Assembly: GCF_000002425.4 (NCBI RefSeq)
Contig: NC_037256.1
Location: forward strand, 2,512,051 to 2,576,050
DNA length: 64,000 bases
From: Physcomitrium patens
Taxonomy: Eukaryota; Streptophyta; Bryopsida; Funariales; Funariaceae
Direction of reading: 5' to 3'
Part shown: positions 13,132 to 23,705 of the stretch, in pieces
How the letters are laid out: every line of letters begins with the position of its first letter
Position numbering within the stretch: the stretch's first letter is position 1
The notes under the pieces: model-generated
The model's database searches: none
Told to the model about the DNA's origin: nothing
What the model saw: only the letters and a program-made list of their open reading frames with translations
Program-made: the position numbers and the translations under genes

Positions 13132-13548
13132 ATGACGAACATAGTATCTGAGAAAGTAAGGATGGAGATTGATTGAAAGGAATGGCAAGAATGGCTCCAA
13201 GTAAAGGTTGCGATGTTGCAGACTAAACTAGCCACATAAGCAAAAGAGGCGAATAATTTAGTGTGGACCAATATGCTAATTTTAGTGACAATACCTTCAG
13301 AAATATATTTGAAATCGATAGAAGAATAGCAGAAGATGTTGGAAGAGCATGACAACCAAATTGCTTGATGTGAGTCTCAAGTACGGGAATTGAATTTGTT
13401 GAAAGAAGATCTGATGGTACATTTGCATGGAGAACCATCGAACACCAAGGTAGACGACGAAGATGTAGCAGAAAAGAAGGTCAAGAATTCAAAGGGTGGT
13501 AAGCCAACGCCATTGATTGAAGAAGCCAACACTGCTACATCTTTATAA
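13132..13548 (+). pseudogene. F1 extra reading frame downstream of integrase
   Basis: Between integrase and the 3' LTR lies a stretch of about 400 bp with coding-like composition. It reads as a charged, helix-prone, heptad-like protein (pieces such as KMLEEHDNQIA and RELNLLKEDLMVHLHGEPS), followed by a Lys/Asp-rich tail. The same segment is present in F2 (37413-37827, minus), so it is a family trait. I do not recognise the family. It is not a chromodomain or an obvious envelope protein. Broken in this copy. Confidence 0.5.
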
Positions 13549-13600
13549 GTTGAGGCTAAATAATATTTGTGAGGACGCTGCACAATTAGGAATGGGACTA

Positions 13601-14157
13601 TGTAGAATAGATAAATAAACTTTGTGGTAAGTTACTCATTAGTTATTGATAACCTTGAGAATTAGACTGATGGTTAGGCAGTTTAGTTGATAATACTAGG
13701 TTGTTAGTGGAATAAATGGTTAAGAATTCAAAGGATCATAACCTTTGGAATCCACTCGCCAATAGATCATCTTTTTGGTATGATAAATAGGTTGAGAAAA
13801 GAGAGATCGGAGCCAGACTGTGAGAGTCGTAAGGTGAGAGCCAGACTATGAGAGTCGTAAGCCGAGGTAAGCTTGGTGCTACCTCTTTATTTTTTTTATT
13901 ATTTGCTTATAAAGAATTGTGATTGAAAGAAGTATTGTTGAATTGATAATCGTAGAATGGATTATGGGTTGAATTAAGACGAAAGTACTAAGCCTTGATG
14001 TTTTGTAGTTTGATACTTGATTTCAGATAGCCAGAATACAGTCAATTGTGACACTAATAGATCCAATTCATATAATCAATCTTTTCCCGTATTCAAATCT
14101 ACCTCTATTAGTTCAGATGCTTAGGTATAGTGAAGCTTGAATACAACGAGAACAACA
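13601..14157 (+). repeat. 3' LTR of F1
   Basis: 557 bp, TGTAGAATAG to GAGAACAACA. Longer than the 5' LTR mainly because it has two units of the 26-bp minisatellite (about 13810-13862). It is preceded by a short purine run (GGAATGGGA) that may be the polypurine tract. Confidence 0.9.
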
Positions 14158-14162
14158 ATTAG

Positions 14163-14820
14163 TATTAAAAAATAAGTTTTTTTGTTTAAAGATAGGTAGT
14201 CTGTAATCTTTAAAATACAACAATAGAAGTGAGATAATCTATTCACTTCTAAAATAAGACAAAAATAGTATGTCAGTACTCTTATCAAACTACCAAGGAC
14301 ATGAATCTTGATGAAAGAAAAACCTCAACATACTCTTATATCACTGAAAGGAACTAAAAAATTATTCAAAGATGATATAATATTGAATTAGAATCACTAT
14401 TGCTAAAAATAAGAAGACTAAAAAGACTTGAAACAAGACTAAAGACTACAAAGGCATTCACAAAAGTGAAGAAGGCTTCCCTCTTGCCTCCATATATACT
14501 CTTAACTAAGAGTTACGTGGCAATGTCCTCCAAAACGTGTTGACTTTGCAAGATATGCATCTTAACATGCAAGGAAAGTTTTTTATATGTATGGAACATA
14601 GTTAGCTTATTTTGCAAGCTACCTATATGTGATTAATTTGTTAACCAAGTTTCTAACCTACCAATCAACTACAAACTCATGTAAAGTCAAGCTACATCTA
14701 TGAAGCTTTTAGGAAGCTTTTCGAAAAGGTCTTATGAAATTAATCTACTTTTATTTACTTTTACCTATGCCTACTTAATCATATAGGTACTTACTAGAAT
14801 ACCTATATATGTCCGTGATA
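14163..14820 (-). repeat. 5' LTR of chromovirus A
   Basis: About 660 bp, continuing element A after the F1 insertion. The outer end at 14820 reads TATCACGGACATATA on the minus strand (family consensus about TGTCACRGATATA). It aligns with the LTRs of B (15384-17634), H (24787-25476) and H2. It has the GAAGCTTTTAGGAAGCTTTTCG palindromic block (14703-14725) common to this LTR family. Confidence 0.8.
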
Positions 14821-15383
14821 ATAGAATACAATGAATTAAATATTAAAAGCTTCCATCTTTAAGAAGACTATTTTATTTTTTAATGTTATACTCATTAAAG
14901 ATTGCTAGTATGAAGGAAGAAATGAAAGCATTAATACTTATGGTTGTACAAATTCTGTTATAAAACATATTAAAGATATAGATCAAATAATAAAAATATT
15001 GCAGTAAATTAATTGAATTAGATAATGACTTAGTAAAATCTTTGTAAAATTAAAATTATTTTTTAAGACTTTATTTTATATAGAATTAAAAAATATATAT
15101 ATATAGTTTTTTTTTTTTTTTATAGATTTGTGAATATAATTGTATTAAATATGTATTGTGAATTAAAAATTAATTAGATAATTAAATCAAAAGTTATTAA
15201 AATTAAAGACAATTAAAATCTTAAAATTTGGATTTTAAAAGTCAATTATAATTTCTATTATTTTGAACAATATTTCAACTCGATTGTAGTAAATTTGTAT
15301 AAGCTATTAATTGATAGTATTTTTGATATTTTTCGAAATTTAAGAATGAATGAATGATATGAAAATAAGCTATTGATGTTCAA
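14821..15383. other. AT-rich spacer with a faint type-Y LTR relic
   Basis: No gene. Around 15110-15260 there is weak similarity to the middle of LTR Y1 (about 9100-9330, e.g. AATATGTRTTGTRAATT). The rest is simple AT-rich DNA, including T-runs and a short TA tract near 15090-15120. Confidence 0.35.
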
Positions 15384-15500
15384 TATAACAAATACACATA
15401 TTTACTCTAATAATTACCAATATGATTTGATAGAAGTAAATTAATGTATCTTAATTTCATAATATCTTCTAGAAAAGCTATTTAAAAGCTTTATGGACGT

Positions 15501-17069
15501 TGTTGTATCACATGAAGTTTCACTTGAGAATGCACTGAGTACTTTGCTATGGAAGATAGAAAAAAAATTACAACAACAAGATCCTAACAACTCTAATAGA
15601 ATTCTAAATAAACTCTAATTAAATCTTAATAATATTAATCAATTTTTAATCAAATTCAAAAGAAATATTAAAGAAATTACAATAGAAACATGAAAAAATC
15701 CTAAAGAAATATTAAAAAAATCTTAAAAAAATATTAATTCAATCCTATTTTAATCCTAATTGAAATCTTAATAGATCTTAACTAAATCCTAGGTCAAATC
15801 CTAAATAAATCCTAAATCAAATCCTAGAAAAATCCTAAATCTTAAATTAAATCCTAAATAAATCTTAAATTCTAAATCAAATTCTAAATAAGTCCTAAAT
15901 CTTAAATCAAATCCTAATCAAAATCTAACCAATTCAAATCAATCCTAAAGTAGATTAAAATTCTAATATTTATTGATTAAACTAATAATCTTACTTAAAA
16001 ATTTACACACCTTTCAAAAACTTAGTTAAAAATAAATATAACAAATTTGAAGATAATTGCACTTACCAAATAGAAGAAAAATCCTAAAATCTACTTGAGT
16101 GTTGGCCAACCTCCTACTCCAATCTAAATATTGAACTTCCAATGCTAATATATCTCATTTGAAATGTTGGTTTTTTTTCAAAGTTTACTTAAATTATTAA
16201 AAATCAAGTCTAGTCTCTATAAAAATAATAATAATAATAAAAAATTACTTCAATCCAATCAATAGATTGCTAAAGATCTTTAAAATACTCATTAACCTTC
16301 AAAGATTAATTTCTGAGACCTCAATCCAATCAATAGATTGCTAAAGATCTTTAAAATACTCATTAACCTTCAAAGATTAATTTCTGAGACCTCAATCCAC
16401 AAAAAAATTCACACACTTTGATCTAATCATTCAATTTATCTTAAATTCACAATACTTATTAAGCACAATTATACTCCCCAATCCAAGAAATTTCACTTAT
16501 AGATCTGCTACAAAACTCTTGTAATCGTCCAAAATATCAATCCTATTTTATTTCACAAAAATTTAAGTCATCCAAAATAACCTTGACTTTGTAAAGCTCT
16601 TACTAAGTCATTACAAATCCAAATTCACAAAAAAAAAAAAATTAAAGGAATCCTATGAAGTTTTCTCTCAAATCATACTTTTCAATCTACAAAAGAACCC
16701 CACAATTACCATAGGTGCATGGTTTTGTGCCTCGAGGTCTGATATTGATCAAGGTTGACAACTAGTCCTCTTTGGATATCAATTCTTGGCTTTTTGAGAT
16801 AAATTTTGCTAAAATCTATTCTTAATTTCCTACTACACATACTTATATTATTTTATTTTTTAATTTACTTTGCTTTTCCTTATTTATGGCTGTACAAAAT
16901 AAATATGAGTATATTTTATAAAAAGGCAGTAATAGTACAATTTAATTATACTGTCTTTTGATTATTATCTTTATTTTTAATTAATTTGCTATAATATTTT
17001 AAAATAAGATCTTTTATAATATAAAATATTTTTTTCTCTTTTCTCTATTAATCATGTTATATCAAAACA
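15501..17069 (-). mobile_element. Solo LTR, type Y (copy Y2)
   Basis: 1569 bp in reverse orientation to Y1. Its plus-strand left end TGTTGTATCACATGAAG corresponds to the 3' terminus of Y1, and its right end near ATCAAAACA to the 5' terminus. Flanks acgt/atat are degraded 4-bp duplications; the unsplit LTR copy at 23290 has atat there. Contains a perfect 71-bp tandem duplication at 16250-16391. Confidence 0.75.
16250..16391. repeat. Perfect 71-bp tandem duplication
   Basis: Two adjacent identical 71-bp units (16250-16320, 16321-16391), starting TCAATCCAATCAATAGATTG and ending TTTCTGAGACC. No difference was seen between them, against the strong decay around them, so the duplication is young or an assembly artefact. 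Confidence 0.95.
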
Positions 17070-17769
17070 ATATAATTTTGACTTTACACGTATTTTTAAT
17101 TGATTGATAGATTAGAAACTTGGTTAAGAAGTTAACCATGTTTCACACATATTGGTAGCTTATAGTAAAAGCTAATTATGTAGCACACATATAGATAAAT
17201 TACCTTGTAAGTTAAAATATGTGTCTAGTAAAGTCAATATATGTTGGAGGTCTTATAGAATATCACCACATAGCTCCTAATTAGAGAGTATACATGGAGA
17301 CAAAAATGAAGCCTTCTTCATTTTTTTCAACACCTTTCTAATCTTTAGTTTTATTTCAAGAATTTTTAGTCTTCTTGACTTTGAAAATAGCCATTTTAGT
17401 TCAATATATTACCATATTTGAGTAATTTTTTGGTCTTTTTAAGTGACATAAGAATATATTGAGTTTTTTTTTTTTTTTTTTTTTTGAGATTTTTGTCTTT
17501 GATAGTTTGACAAGAGTGTTAATTTATTATTTTTCTCTTATTTTAATAAGTAGGATTATCCTACTTCTATTGTTGTATTTTCAAGGTAGTCAACTATTCA
17601 CTTTTAAAAAAATTATTTAGTTTTGTAATACTAATTTTTTCTTTGAAAAAAATGGATTTTTTTTCTTTGTAGAAATTTTTATTTGATGTTATAGATTGTA
17701 GATTATCTTCCTCTAATTTAATGTTTTGAATTTTTTTTCATTTATCTATGGAATAAAAGATTATGGGTG

Positions 17770-18400
17770 CTATTCTCAACAAAAGTGAAAATAGATTTGT
17801 AACTATTGCAGATCTTCATGAGTTTATTAACACTCTACGAGTAGAAATTTCATGTATTTTTAACATAAATCATAAATTTATTATTTCTATATATACAAAA
17901 GAAGTCTTGAGTCTACACCAAGAAGTTATGTAGTTGAAAGAAGAAAGTAGATCAATTTAACAACCAAATTCAAGAAGTCTTGCTTCTACAAGTACAAAAA
18001 AATCAAGGATTAATATACTTCAGAAATTTGATGGAACAAGATCAAAATTTTAAGAATTTCAGTAATATGTTAAGCTCTATTTGAGATTGCATCCTTCCTA
18101 ATACCTTAGTAAATTTACTCAAGTTGGATTCATAAATGCACTTCTATCAAGAAGTACTTTCTTTTGATTTTCATCTTTGATGAAAAAAGATTTATAACTA
18201 CTCTATAATTTGAATTCATTCTTAGAAGTATTCATGGATATATTTTTAAAAGAAATTAATTGAAAAAAGATAGCAAAGACCAAGCTTGTATTATTATGAC
18301 ATAGATTACATTCAACTATCACATATGCTAATAAATTTTAAAAACTTGCTTGCAATATAGATTAGAATGACAAAGCCTTTATCAATTAGTTTCAATATTA
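17770..18400 (+). pseudogene. B gag region
   Basis: Fossil gag matching, in opposite orientation, A (3690-4560), H and H2 (58300-59130). Reads with ENRFVTIADLHEFINTL-type blocks near the start. Broken. Confidence 0.6.
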
Positions 18401-18417
18401 TTCAAAAAAAGTTTTAG

Positions 18418-18495
18418 CCTTGTTAGATTATAATTTAATTTATTCTAAATTATAAATTGATAAGATGAATTAAACTAAGTTATAATCTAATAAGG
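18418..18495. repeat. Imperfect hairpin
   Basis: Left arm 18418-18447 (CCTTGTTAGATTATAA...) and right arm 18464-18495 (...TTATAATCTAATAAGG) are near-perfect inverted repeats of about 26-30 bp with a short loop. It lies between gag and the protease-like region of B and has no counterpart in A or H2. It could be a very small inverted-repeat element or a local palindromic duplication. Confidence 0.7.
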
Positions 18496-19383
18496 TTAAA
18501 TTAATGGAATTATAGAATTTTGGATTAAACTACAACTAAATTTAATGTTATAAGAAATCCAATCTATTTGAAGATTATACATTTTTAACCACAATAATCT
18601 TAATATAATCAAATTGAAATATTTTTATTATATTAAATATTACTATGCTATTATGATCTTTAATTGCCATACCTAAAGAAATAATCTCATACATAATATC
18701 TCCAAAAGATAGTAAACGACTATCTATGACTTTTACATATACAGATTTAATTTTTTTGATTAAAGATATCTCTTGTTTTTTGATAAAGTCTTTATTTATA
18801 AAACATGTTATGGCTCATGAATCTAATAAGACTAAGATCTTTTATTAATTTATTTTAAATTAGTCTTATCAAAAATCTATTTTTGATAGTAGAAAGATGT
18901 CAAATAATATTATTAGCCAATATTAAGATTTGTAGGATGTTTTTAAAAAATAAAATATAAATAATCTTCTAAAGCATTGATTCTATAATTATTTAAATAA
19001 TTTGCAAGAAGGAGCTTAACCACCATTCATACCAATCTACATCTTATTAAAAAATGAATTAGTTGTACTAAAGGAGTACATTCACCAAAACTTGGCTAAA
19101 AACTTTACATCCTATTTGAAATGTCTAGCATGAGCTCCTATCTTATTTATGAAGAAAAATGATAGATCTCTATATATGTGTATAGACTATCAAGGACTTA
19201 ATAAGATTACCATCAAGAATATGTATCTTCTATTTCTAATTTCAAGAGTTTTGACTAAGTCAATCACACAAAGATCTATATAAAAATAAATCTATAGAGA
19301 GCACGTAACTTACTCCACATCAAAGAAGGAGTTGAATAGAAGATTGCTTTTGGAATTAGATATGGATATTTTGAATATAATGT

Positions 19384-20638
19384 TGTTGTATTATAAAATT
19401 TTATAGTATATAAAAATTAGTTAGAACATATAATATGTTCATAAGACTTGGTATATGTTAGAATGGTTAAATAGATTAATTTAAAAAGAGTGGATTTAAG
19501 AAACTTTATTTTGAGTTTAACTTTTTAATTATAGCATTTCAAAAAAAAAATTATAGAACCTAAATATTTAGTATGGAGTCTTGAGAGGAGATTAAAGCCA
19601 AAAGAAAAAATTCTTAACTAATAGGAGGCTTATTGGGAGGGATGAAAGCAAGGCATGGTTGGATGAAGGCAAGGAATGGAAAACTTCATTCCTATTGGTC
19701 GAAGGCCATGTCCAATATGCTTCAAGGAGGCTGCTCGAGGCCTTATTAGGGATTAGGGTTTTTTTTTCAAAGTCATTCAAGCTTTGGAGGCTAGGATTAG
19801 CAAGCTCAGGCTTTTGGGTATAATTTGGGTGAAGAATTTGTGTGATTTTGAGTTCTTTTGAAGGATATATAGGTGTTCAAAGTTAAGGTGACAAATTTGT
19901 ACCTACTGTCACTCTTTGAAGCATAACACATGCGTACAGGGAGCAATGAAAGATCGGCGACTAGAGTTGAAAATAAAAATTTCTTGGCTACACTTTACAT
20001 GTACTGTTTGATAAGTTTCAAGTCTGGATGAAGGAGTTATAGGGCATTGAAGACAACACATATAATTCAAAGGCAATAAGTGAGTCATTTTGTTGATAGT
20101 AATGTTTGGAGCCATATCTTGAGTTTCTGGACGAATTTTTGGCTCAAAATTTCCATAAGTGTGAGTTATTAAGTTAAGAAGGTATAAATCAAAGTTTCAT
20201 GGTATTTGAATACTTATTTCGTGAAATATAAAGAAATTAGTATACAAGTGTATGTAAGCTAGGGTTTAAAGCTATTGTTAGGATTTTGGTGATATCTCAA
20301 GATTTGTAACAAAATTGCGGTTGAATTTTTTGTAGTAGTTTTTGAAAGCACATCAGTACTTCATGTAAAATTTTGGATTATTTGGACGGTCTGATCGTGA
20401 GATATAAGCTGTTGAAGTTCGAGAAACATTCTTCATAAGGATATATAAGGTTTTAAGATACTTTATCATACATTTGGATGTTTTTTTGGTACTTGGGCTT
20501 ATGTTTTGATGTAATTGCTCAAAAAAAGAAAATATTATATATATAAACTTGGTATTTTTTTATCTTAGACTTGATTGAGTATTTAGTGGCAACTAAAAGC
20601 CTAGTGCTTTTTTGAGGCAAATTCTCTCTACTCCGACA
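19384..20638 (+). mobile_element. Solo LTR, type X (copy X2)
   Basis: 1255 bp, TGTTGTATTATAA to CTACTCCGACA, with exact 4-bp target duplications atgt (19380-19383, 20639-20642). It splits the RT of B just before the MPFGFTN block. It defines the ends of type X and shows that X1 and X3 are copies of the same LTR. Confidence 0.85.
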
Positions 20639-20642
20639 ATGT

Positions 20643-20990
20643 TCATGCCTTTTGGATTTACAAATATACCAACTGCTTTTTAATATGTAATAAATAAAAA
20701 CTTTTGTGAGTTTCTTGATAATTTTATTGTTTGCTATTTAGACAACATTCTAATCTATTTTAAGAATATAAGACAATATGAACTTCATGTTTGTTATATA
20801 TTATAAAAACTTAAAGATGCAAGATTATATGCCAAGTTAGAAAAGTGTGTATTCCACACTACTCAAGTTGACTTCTTAAGATACATCATTTCAACCAATG
20901 GTCTTATGATAGATCCTAAGAAGGTTCAAACTATCATAAATTTAAAGATTTCAAATATAATCAAAATTATGTAATATTTTTTGAGATTTT
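20643..20990 (+). pseudogene. B reverse transcriptase, second part
   Basis: Reads FMPFGFTNIPTAF and then a C-Y-L-D-N-I-L-I-Y-F block in place of YLDDILIYF, followed by the thumb region (VYSTLLKLTS-like, 20850-20930). Fossil. Clearly the same RT as A (860-1132, minus) and G (48190-48480, plus). Confidence 0.7.
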
Positions 20991-21372
20991 CTAATTACCA
21001 TTGAATCTTTATTAAAAACATTTTTTAATTTGCAAATCCTCTCATATACTTGACATGTATAAACAAACTTAAGTAGAGTAAAGAAGCTAAAGCATCAGTT
21101 GAAGCCTTGAAGATAATATTTATTTCAATACCAATTTTGTATTGCAATAATTTTTTCAAAGCATTTTTTATAAAAACAAATACATCAAACTTTGCTATAG
21201 GTGTTGTTTTTCCACAAATAGGAATAGATGATAAGCTCTACTTATTAATTTTTTATTTTAAGAATTTTCAGTAGCCGAGATCAATTATGAGATTCATAAT
21301 AAAAAACTTCTTGTATTTATAGTTTCATTTTAAGAATGGCATTATTATCTAAAAAGTACTTTTAATCTAGGT

Positions 21373-21375
<3 letters not shown>

Positions 21376-21414
<39 letters not shown>
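21376..21414. repeat. (TA)n microsatellite
   Basis: About 39 bp of TA repeat inside the RNase H region of B. Confidence 0.95.
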
Positions 21415-21415
<1 letters not shown>

Positions 21416-21639
21416 CTCATAATAATCTTAAGTATTCCATGTTTGTATGTGTTTTGAATTATTATTAGGCTTGTTGGAACATATCTTTATCAAGATTTGA
21501 TTTTAAGATTACTAATTGATCCAAAAAATAACAAGATTTGTCAGACGCCCTTTCTAGATGTTCTTATCTTACACCAAAAGAAAGAGACAAAACTTATGAT
21601 CAACAAAGAATGATTTTCTTGAAGCTAGAGTATTTTTAC

Positions 21640-22480
21640 TTTTATACAATAAAATAAACATTGATTATTGATTGAAGTTTTTTCAAGCAACTTCAATCAA
21701 ATATGTCTTCTAATATTCTTGTTTATGATATTAAGAATAATTCTTTTAAGTCTCATAATACTTCCAAGTTTGAATTCAAAAATAATCAAGTCTATTTTAA
21801 GAGACAATTATATATTTTAGAAGATGAAGCATGATTACATATTCTTGAAGTTTGTCATGACTTTTTAATAGTCAAATATTTTGGATATTAGAAGAATTTA
21901 AAGCTAATATTTAGAGATTTTTAGTAGATTTAAATATAGAAGGCAATTAAAGACTTTGTACAATTATGTGATATTTTTTCAAGATCCAAAATTCCTCGTT
22001 ATTGATTTTACAAACTTCTTTAGCCATTACTTATTTCAAAATAATTACCATCTTTTATTTCTATAGATTTTATTATAAATCTTTTAGTCTCAAGTTTATA
22101 TAATTTTATATTTGTGATAGTAGATTATTTTATCAAAATTACATATTTTATATCATATATAAAATTTATCAAAAGAAAAGAAATAACTAATTTATTTTTT
22201 GACAATATTTATCACTATCATAGATTTCTTAAGAATATTATATTAAATAAGAGAATTCAATTTGTATCTAGATTTTGTAGAATCCTTTTTAGGATTTTAA
22301 AGGTGGATATAAAGCTCTTTTTGGCTTTTTATCTTAAAATTAATGAACAAACAGAACAAATGATGTAAGTTTTAAAATAATATTTGAGGTTTGTCATCAA
22401 TTATCATCAAGATGATTAAACAACTCTTTTGCCATTGGTAGAGTTTGTATACAATAATTTAATATATTCTTCTATTCAAC
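21640..22480 (+). pseudogene. B integrase region
   Basis: Fossil integrase. The block at 22085-22230 reads FVIVDYFIKITYFISYIKFI, equivalent to the DYFTKMAHFIPCIKS block of H2 (minus, about 55590). Broken. Confidence 0.65.
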
Positions 22481-22894
22481 AGATTTTTTTTTTTTTTTTT
22501 TTTTTCCAATTATGGTTATCATCCATGATTTGATACTTTTGACTTTTTAAAAATTAATAATCTTATAGCAAAATATTTGATAAATTTTTTGTTAAAACTA
22601 CATGCAATAATGAAGGTATAATTAAAGGAAGCTCAAGAACAACAAAAGATTAATGCAAATGCTCATTTCAACAAAAAAAAATATAATTCAAAAAAAATAA
22701 CAAAATATAGTTACTTTGTTGCAATATAAAGACAATTTGTTCTTGTAATAATTTGGATTATCAAAGACTTGGACTTTTTGCTATTTGTGAATAAGTCAAA
22801 TCTTATTACTTATTGATTATATTTATTGGAGTCTATGAAGATCTATCTCAAATTCCACATATCTCTTCTTGAGCCATATAAGACAATGAATATC

Positions 22895-23130
22895 TTAGAA
22901 AGAAGACAAATTCCACTAGCTTCTATAAAAATAGATAATATTCAAGAATTTGAAGTAAGCAACATCTAAATAGATTCAAAGAAACAAAAAAATAGATTAA
23001 AATATCTTATTTAAAGTACAAATATCAAATTTATGAATGTACATGGAAGCTAACAAAAAAACTTGTAAATACAAAAAAGAAGGTTGAAGCTTAATATCAA
23101 TAATATCCATCAAAATCAAGATAAAAAAAA
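22895..23130 (+). pseudogene. B chromodomain region
   Basis: After integrase the sequence reads ERRQIPLASIKIDNIQEFEV and then an NRLKYLI strand. This is the layout of a retrotransposon chromodomain (E-[YF]-E-V...LxYLVxWxGY). The LTR starts only about 60 bp later. It places A, B, H, G and H2 in the chromoviruses. Broken. Confidence 0.6.
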
Positions 23131-23191
23131 ATCAAGCTATATAAAAGATGATCATTGGCTCTTATGAAATTTATTTTTTAAAAAAAAGAAA

Positions 23192-23705
23192 TATCACAAA
23201 TATATATATTTAGTCTAATAATTACTTATATGATTTAATAGAAATAAATAAATATAGATTAATTTCATAATATCTTCTAAAAAAGCTTCTTAGTACCTTT
23301 ATAGATATGATTTTGACTTTATCCATTTTCTAATTAGTTGGTGGATTAGAAATTTTTTCAATAATTTATCCATATACTACATATATTGATAGCTTTTAGA
23401 ATAAGCTAACTATATGGCACACATATAAATAACTTACTTTACAAGTTAAGACATATATTTAACAAAGTTAATACATATTGGAGGTCCTATTGAATACTGA
23501 CACATAGATTTTAGTTATAGAGTACATTTAGAAGCAAGAGTAAAACCTTCTTCATTCTTGATAATACCTTTCTAATTTTTAGTCTTATTTTAAGTCTTTT
23601 CAGTCTACTTGTCTTTTGCACTAGCCATTCTTATTCAATGTATTACCATCTTTGAGGGATTTTCAAATCTATTTGAGTGACATAAGATTATAGTAATGAT
23701 TTCTT
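23192..23705 (+). repeat. 3' LTR of chromovirus B, truncated
   Basis: Begins TATCACAAATATATATATTTAG and matches the 5' LTR through about 23705, then runs directly into the gag of element H on the other strand. The last part of the LTR is missing. Confidence 0.75.

Larger units (their letters stand above)
4628..14157 (+). mobile_element. Ty3/Gypsy element F1, complete end to end
   Basis: Non-chromovirus Gypsy element with both LTRs and an exact 5-bp target duplication, attag (4623-4627 and 14158-14162), inserted at the LTR/internal boundary of element A. Order of parts: 5' LTR, primer-binding site, gag with zinc knuckles, protease, [solo LTR Y1], RT, RNase H, integrase, an extra reading frame, 3' LTR. 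The RT and RNase H blocks (AYKVMPFGLCN, LDDFCTF) resemble the Athila/Tat-like and OTA-like non-chromodomain lineages. No chromodomain was found. The LTRs differ by roughly 8-10% by eye, mostly transitions, so it is not recent. It is collinear with F2 on the opposite strand. Broken, with a few dozen breaks. Confidence 0.9.
15384..17634 (+). repeat. 5' LTR of chromovirus B (interrupted)
   Basis: Two LTR pieces, 15384-15500 and 17070-17634, together about 680 bp. They join smoothly when compared with the 3' LTR at 23192. The intervening 1569 bp is solo LTR Y2. Confidence 0.78.
15384..23705 (+). mobile_element. Chromovirus B (Ty3/Gypsy)
   Basis: Plus-strand relative of A. 5' LTR 15384-17634 (split by solo LTR Y2), gag about 17770-18400, degraded protease-like region about 18600-18880, RT 19010-19383 continuing 20643-20990 (split by solo LTR X2), RNase H about 21000-21410, integrase about 21640-22480, chromodomain 22895-23130, and a 3' LTR from 23192 that stops near 23705 where element H begins. 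Heavily broken, with many dozens of breaks and very AT-rich. One of the oldest elements here. Confidence 0.8.

Noticed and set aside
13053-13583. Minus-strand open frames near the F1 3' LTR as genes
   Set aside because: They mirror the plus-strand extra frame; the matching F2 segment supports the element's own strand.
16250-16391. CRISPR-like repeats
   Set aside because: Only two directly adjacent units with no spacers, in plant repeat DNA.
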